A stretch of DNA of 64,000 nucleotides from Runella aurantiaca (GTDB taxonomy: Bacteria > Bacteroidota > Bacteroidia > Cytophagales > Spirosomataceae): the NCBI RefSeq assembly GCF_003339505.1, contig NZ_QPIW01000006.1, forward strand, positions 186,001-250,000. The letters run 5' to 3'. How positions within the stretch are numbered: position 1 is the stretch's first letter; each line of letters begins with the position of its first letter. This document shows, piece after piece, positions 60,343 through 64,000 of this stretch. A program made the position numbers and the translations under genes. The notes beneath the pieces were generated by a model, which worked only from the letters and a program-made list of their open reading frames with translations, ran no database searches and was not told the DNA's origin.

Positions 60343-61644
60343 TTAGACTTTGTCAGGTACAACAAACGGTGCGCGGTATTTGCGGGTGAGCATCGCATTG
60401 GCTTGTTTGTCACCGACGAATGTTTCTTTTTCAGGGTCAAACTTGAGCGTGCGCCCCAGTCGATACGAGATATTGCCCAAATGCGCCAATGAAGCCGCCA
60501 TGTGCGCCGTTTCTACGGGGCCGTTCAGGAGTTTTTTGTCCTGCGCCCGCACCGCATCCACAAAGTTTTTGTAATGGTCGCCGCCTTCTTTTCGGGCTGG
60601 GCCAGGAGTCCGTTCCCTGCCAAGATAAGTCTTATAATCGTTGTAGCCGTTGATAACCATGTAGCCTTTGTCGCCGTAAAAAAGGTTTCCTACTTCCACG
60701 CCGTCTTCCTTGTTGGTCATCCAAGGGCGCACTTCCACCTCGATGATTTTTTTCTGTTTGGGATAAATATAACTCGACGTGAGCGTCTCGGGGGTTTCTT
60801 TGCAGTCGTTCCAAAGGAATTTGCCGCCCGTAGAAGTAATCTCTTCGGGCAACCCTACGTTGAGCCCCCACATAGCAAGGTCAGTTTCGTGGATACCTTG
60901 GTTGCCGATGTCGCCGTTGCCGTATTCCCAAAACCAATGCCAGTTGTAATGTACGTAGTTTTTGGAAAACTCACGGGCTTGCGCTGGTCCCTGCCACAAA
61001 TCCCAGTTCAGACCCGCAGGTACCGCCGATGGTCCCTGATTGCCAATATCGGGCCGCCATTTGAATATCAAGGCGCGAGCCATGTAAACGTTTCCAATCA
61101 GGCCGTCGCGCAGGTGTTTAATGGCCTCCTGAATGGCGACGGAGCTGCGCAACTGCACGCCGTGCTGCACAATACGGTTGTATTTAGATGCGGCTTCGAC
61201 CAGTTTTCGACCTTCGTAAATATTATGGCAGGCAGGTTTCTCTACGTAGACATCCTTGCCAGCTTGACACGCCCAAATGGCCGCCAATGCGTGCCAATGG
61301 TTGGGCGTGGCAATACTCACGGCATCAATGTCCTTATCTTCATAGACTTTCCGCAAATCTTGTTCTGTCTTTACTTTCTTTTTATGGTTCTTCTCAAAGT
61401 CGGCCGCGCGCTCTTGAAGCACAACATTGTCAACGTCGCAAAGGGTAGCTACTTCCACATTTGCCAATTTTGAGAAACCAGAAATATGGTCTTTACCGCG
61501 ACCGTTTACACCAATTACCGCCACGCGCACGCGGTCATTGGCCCCAAATGCATGGGCAGGAATAATGGTCGGAATTCCTACCGCCGCCGTACCTAAGGCC
61601 GCCGTTTTTAGAAATTTCCGTCGTGAAAAAGGGATATGTTTCAT
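60343..61644 (-). CDS. Tat-exported Gfo/Idh/MocA oxidoreductase
   Basis: A 433-residue protein with a twin-arginine signal (FSRRKFLKTAALGTAAVG), an N-terminal NAD(P) domain (VRVAVIGVNGRGKDH) and the EKP catalytic signature at 135-137 (DVYVEKPACHN); the C-terminal domain includes YVHYNWHWFWEYGNGDIGNQG. Exported members of this family carry their cofactor across the membrane and oxidise sugars or related glycosides in the periplasm. It heads a probable group with an MFS transporter and a TIM-barrel isomerase. Confidence 0.9.
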   Translation of the reverse strand: MKHIPFSRRKFLKTAALGTAAVGIPTIIPAHAFGANDRVRVAVIGVNGRGKDHISGFSKLANVEVATLCDVDNVVLQERAADFEKNHKKKVKTEQDLRKVYEDKDIDAVSIATPNHWHALAAIWACQAGKDVYVEKPACHNIYEGRKLVEAASKYNRIVQHGVQLRSSVAIQEAIKHLRDGLIGNVYMARALIFKWRPDIGNQGPSAVPAGLNWDLWQGPAQAREFSKNYVHYNWHWFWEYGNGDIGNQGIHETDLAMWGLNVGLPEEITSTGGKFLWNDCKETPETLTSSYIYPKQKKIIEVEVRPWMTNKEDGVEVGNLFYGDKGYMVINGYNDYKTYLGRERTPGPARKEGGDHYKNFVDAVRAQDKKLLNGPVETAHMAASLAHLGNISYRLGRTLKFDPEKETFVGDKQANAMLTRKYRAPFVVPDKV

Positions 61645-61752
61645 TTGTCAAGGGTTTGAATTACTTCTACCCCTAGTAAGAACTCCAAGTAGCATACATA
61701 CTTGTTTTTGAGGCCAAAAATCGGTTTTAACGCCCAATTTCCCCTGCTTTTA

Positions 61753-62499
61753 TCACAACCAACCAAATCGTTCCATCAAACGATCTTTCTGACCTCTCGA
61801 AACTGGAATACTTTGATTATTGTCCATTACGATGTAATTCCCTTCACCCCTAACAAATTTTTTGATTCGGTTTAGGTTAATCAAGTACTGACGATGTACC
61901 CGCAAAAAATCCCTTTCTTCCAACAATTCCTGAATCTCCCGTAGGGTTTTTGTGACTAGATAATCCTGCCCATCAGACAAGTAGAAACGGGTGTATTTAT
62001 CATCGGATTCACAATAGAGAATGTTGTGTACGGCCACAAATGTGACGCCGTTTTGGTAGGGCAACGCCAAACGGTCGGGCAAGACTTTGGCCGTGCCAGT
62101 AAGCTGCTGCTGCAAATACTGAATCTGTTGGGGACTGGTCTGATGTTGCTTTTCGATTTTTTGGACCGTAGCAATCAGTTCCTGAGTATCAATCGGTTTG
62201 AGCAAATAATCCAAGGCACTGTACTTAAACGCCTTGAGCGCAAAGCGGTCGTATGCCGTGACAAAAACGAGCGAAAAAGCAATATCTCCCACCGCCTCCA
62301 ACACTTGAAAACCATTCATTTGCGGCATCTCAATGTCTAAAAACAGGATTTCAGGTCGATGTGTTTTAATGGCTTCAACGCCTTGGACACTACCGGTACA
62401 GGTCGCAACTACCTCAATTTGAGGACAATGCTGGGACAATCGCAAAGCCAACAAATTGACAGCATTGGGTTCATCATCAATGATTATGGCGCTTAACAT
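61753..62499 (-). CDS. LytTR-type response regulator
   Basis: A 248-residue regulator: receiver domain (1-120) with phosphorylation site Asp55 (ILFLDIEMP), and a LytTR DNA-binding domain (about 145-248) with the YCESDDKYTRFYLSDG, FLRVHRQYLINLNRI and VSRGQKDRLMERFGW blocks. It is 12 nt downstream of the matching sensor kinase gene, so the pair is a LytS/LytR-like two-component system. Target genes are not evident from the window. Confidence 0.93.
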   Translation of the reverse strand: MLSAIIIDDEPNAVNLLALRLSQHCPQIEVVATCTGSVQGVEAIKTHRPEILFLDIEMPQMNGFQVLEAVGDIAFSLVFVTAYDRFALKAFKYSALDYLLKPIDTQELIATVQKIEKQHQTSPQQIQYLQQQLTGTAKVLPDRLALPYQNGVTFVAVHNILYCESDDKYTRFYLSDGQDYLVTKTLREIQELLEERDFLRVHRQYLINLNRIKKFVRGEGNYIVMDNNQSIPVSRGQKDRLMERFGWL

Positions 62500-62511
62500 A
62501 ACAATACGAAG

Positions 62512-64000
62512 TTAAATGGGAATATCAATACTCACTTTGGTACCGATGGCTTGCCCGTCGGCATTCATTAGGTCTATGATTTCTACCCTTGTGTTGGTTT
62601 GATACAATTGATTGATGAGGTCGATGCGCTCCGAGGTCACTTTCAAACCGAAGGATTTTTGCTGGGTCACAGACTTACTTTTAAATTCTGCGGCCTTTTG
62701 TCTTCCCACTCCATCATCAATCACTTCAATGTGGAGCAGCGTTTCGTCAGGTTGCTGAATATCAATCGTTACGGTGCCTCCTTGTTCTTTGTGCATTAGT
62801 CCGTGCCAGATGGCATTTTCAACGAAGGGCTGAATCAATAAAGGAGGAATTTGAATGGTCTCTATGTCGAGGCCAGAAGCTACGCGGATTTGCGACTGCA
62901 CTTTTTGCTGAAACCGCATGGCTTCCATTTCAATGTACAGGCGCAGGGTTTCGAGCTCGTTGTAGAGGGTTACTTTCTCCGAGCGCGAGTTTTCGAGCAC
63001 GAGCCGTATCAGTCGGGAAAATTTGGTCAAGTATTCAGATGCTTTATCGGCTTCATTGCGCGCCGTGTAGTATTGAATCGAATTAAGGCAGTTGAAAATA
63101 AAATGCGGATTCATCTGCGCACGCAACGCCGAAATCTCGGTTTGGGCAATCCGTTGCTGGTACTCAGCATCCTGTTTTTCCCTTCGTTGAGACAATAAGC
63201 TGTTTCGATACAACAAAATAATAATGAATGCCCCCAAAAATCCTCCCATAATCCAAAACTGACGATTTCTGTTCTGCACCTCATTGGCCTGTTTTTGCAG
63301 GGCTAAATCTTTTTCATATTGGGATTTATAAAGATTCAGACGGCTTTCAAACGTTTCATAATACATAGAATCGCGCTGATTGAGCGCAAGTTCTGAAAAA
63401 TGTAACGCCTCTTTGTAGTTTCCGAGGCCCTTATACGCTTGGGTCGTTATGAAAGATGCCCAGAAAATCTGCTGATTGGAATGGTACCTTCGAGAATAAT
63501 CCAAAGCCAATTGAGCAAGCCGCAGCGCTTCCGAAAAGCGCCCCCTGCGAAGTTGAAGGCCCGCCATTTCGTTATAAATAGCTGCCTGAGCAAATACGTT
63601 GTCTAATTTATAGGCTATTTTTTCCACTTTCTGAAAATGAGCCAGTGCCGAATCCAGCTCATGTTGCATGACGTGCAGATATCCTTGGCTCCAATTGACC
63701 AAGCCTATGCCAAAATCAGAATGTGTACGATAATAATCCTGCAAGGCCGATTGATAATAACGCTCGGCGACCCTAAAATTTGACTTACCGCGATACAGGT
63801 CACCCATGTTGACCTTGCATCGCACAATCATACTATCGTTTTTCAGTTTTTTAAAAATCACCACCGCTTTATCATAGTATACCTGAGCCGAATCCCATTG
63901 CTTAAATTCGGCGTGGCAATCTCCCATAAAACGGTAGGCGTGGGCTTCATGCAACGGCCACCGAGTGAATTGCGCTAAAGTAAGCGCCTGCCGAGAAATG
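62512..64000 (-). CDS. Sensor histidine kinase of the LytS/YehU type with TPR domain (5' end cut)
   Basis: An open frame running to the right window edge. The visible part has TPR repeats (about the first 200 residues), a membrane helix (FWIMGGFLGAFIIILLYR), then a His_kinase domain with the phospho-acceptor block ALRAQMNPHFIFNCLNSI and an ATPase N-box (PPLLIQPFVENAIWHGL). The TTG at 63954 is not the true start, because the same frame continues upstream in sensible TPR sequence. It pairs with the LytTR regulator at 61753. Confidence 0.92.
   Translation of the reverse strand, partial: ISRQALTLAQFTRWPLHEAHAYRFMGDCHAEFKQWDSAQVYYDKAVVIFKKLKNDSMIVRCKVNMGDLYRGKSNFRVAERYYQSALQDYYRTHSDFGIGLVNWSQGYLHVMQHELDSALAHFQKVEKIAYKLDNVFAQAAIYNEMAGLQLRRGRFSEALRLAQLALDYSRRYHSNQQIFWASFITTQAYKGLGNYKEALHFSELALNQRDSMYYETFESRLNLYKSQYEKDLALQKQANEVQNRNRQFWIMGGFLGAFIIILLYRNSLLSQRREKQDAEYQQRIAQTEISALRAQMNPHFIFNCLNSIQYYTARNEADKASEYLTKFSRLIRLVLENSRSEKVTLYNELETLRLYIEMEAMRFQQKVQSQIRVASGLDIETIQIPPLLIQPFVENAIWHGLMHKEQGGTVTIDIQQPDETLLHIEVIDDGVGRQKAAEFKSKSVTQQKSFGLKVTSERIDLINQLYQTNTRVEIIDLMNADGQAIGTKVSIDIPI

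Noticed and set aside
60502-61473. 323-codon frame opposite the Gfo/Idh/MocA gene
   Set aside because: It lies wholly antisense to a well-supported gene, and its product has no recognisable features. It is a shadow of that gene's codon pattern.

Overview
The window reads as a chromosomal segment of a Bacteroidota bacterium, most likely of the order Cytophagales (a Runella/Spirosoma-like genome is my guess at genus level; the sequence alone cannot settle it). Supporting signs are a gldH gliding lipoprotein, a large PKD protein ending in the gliding-motility-associated C-terminal domain used by type IX secretion, a fused lpxC-fabZ gene, a TonB-dependent receptor with a carboxypeptidase-like N-terminal domain, LytTR/LytS regulators, and promoters of the Bacteroidota type (TTTG, about 19-21 nt, TAnnTTTG). 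Coding density is high. I see no rRNA, tRNA, CRISPR array, intact insertion sequence or prophage. The first and last genes are cut by the window edges.

Layout. 1-9.3 kb: HtrA protease, Na+/H+ antiporter, a two-domain sugar oxidoreductase, a small DUF2905 protein, a nucleoside permease, exonuclease III. 7.6-11.8 kb: an envelope cassette of TPR protein, DUF4292 lipoprotein and EnvC-like M23 protein. 11.9-20.2 kb: panB, an RluA-type pseudouridine synthase, two small membrane proteins, mutL, two rhomboid proteases and dxs. 20.5-30 kb: a dicarboxylate/amino-acid symporter, an RDD protein, a MarR regulator divergent from a TonB receptor, a Tat-exported TIM-barrel isomerase, an S9 peptidase and N-carbamoylputrescine amidase. 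30-37.6 kb: hisIE, a sigma-54 activator, a cyclophilin, then HD hydrolase-lpxD-lpxC/fabZ-lpxA (lipid A and fatty acid synthesis). 37.8-45.8 kb: a small AT-rich SMI1/KNR4 immunity-type gene between two copies of a palindrome, a polysaccharide deacetylase with a PVC-type haem protein, cysM, a toxin-antitoxin remnant, a flippase and gldH. 45.8-51.6 kb: Lon-domain protein, guanine deaminase, FAD oxidoreductase, two glycosyltransferases and a thioesterase. 51.8-64 kb: rpmB, a lone LytTR protein, ruvB, a deleted GxxExxY gene, the PKD protein, an oxidoreductase/MFS/isomerase cluster and a LytTR/LytS two-component pair.

The least expected content is between and inside genes. (1) A family of 33-nt palindromes, each with two 15-nt arms around a 3-nt loop, occurs at 1467, 2788, 29043, 37798 and 38266, with different arm sequences but similar centres. 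(2) Longer palindromes beginning CACGCAGAG or CACGCAAAG occur at 46479, 53849 and 54187; the last two bracket an internally deleted GxxExxY gene of only 55 codons. (3) A PIN-domain toxin has lost its catalytic N-terminal half while its antitoxin gene stays intact. (4) The sigma-54 activator has no DNA-binding domain, and MutL and the EnvC-like protein carry degenerate catalytic motifs.
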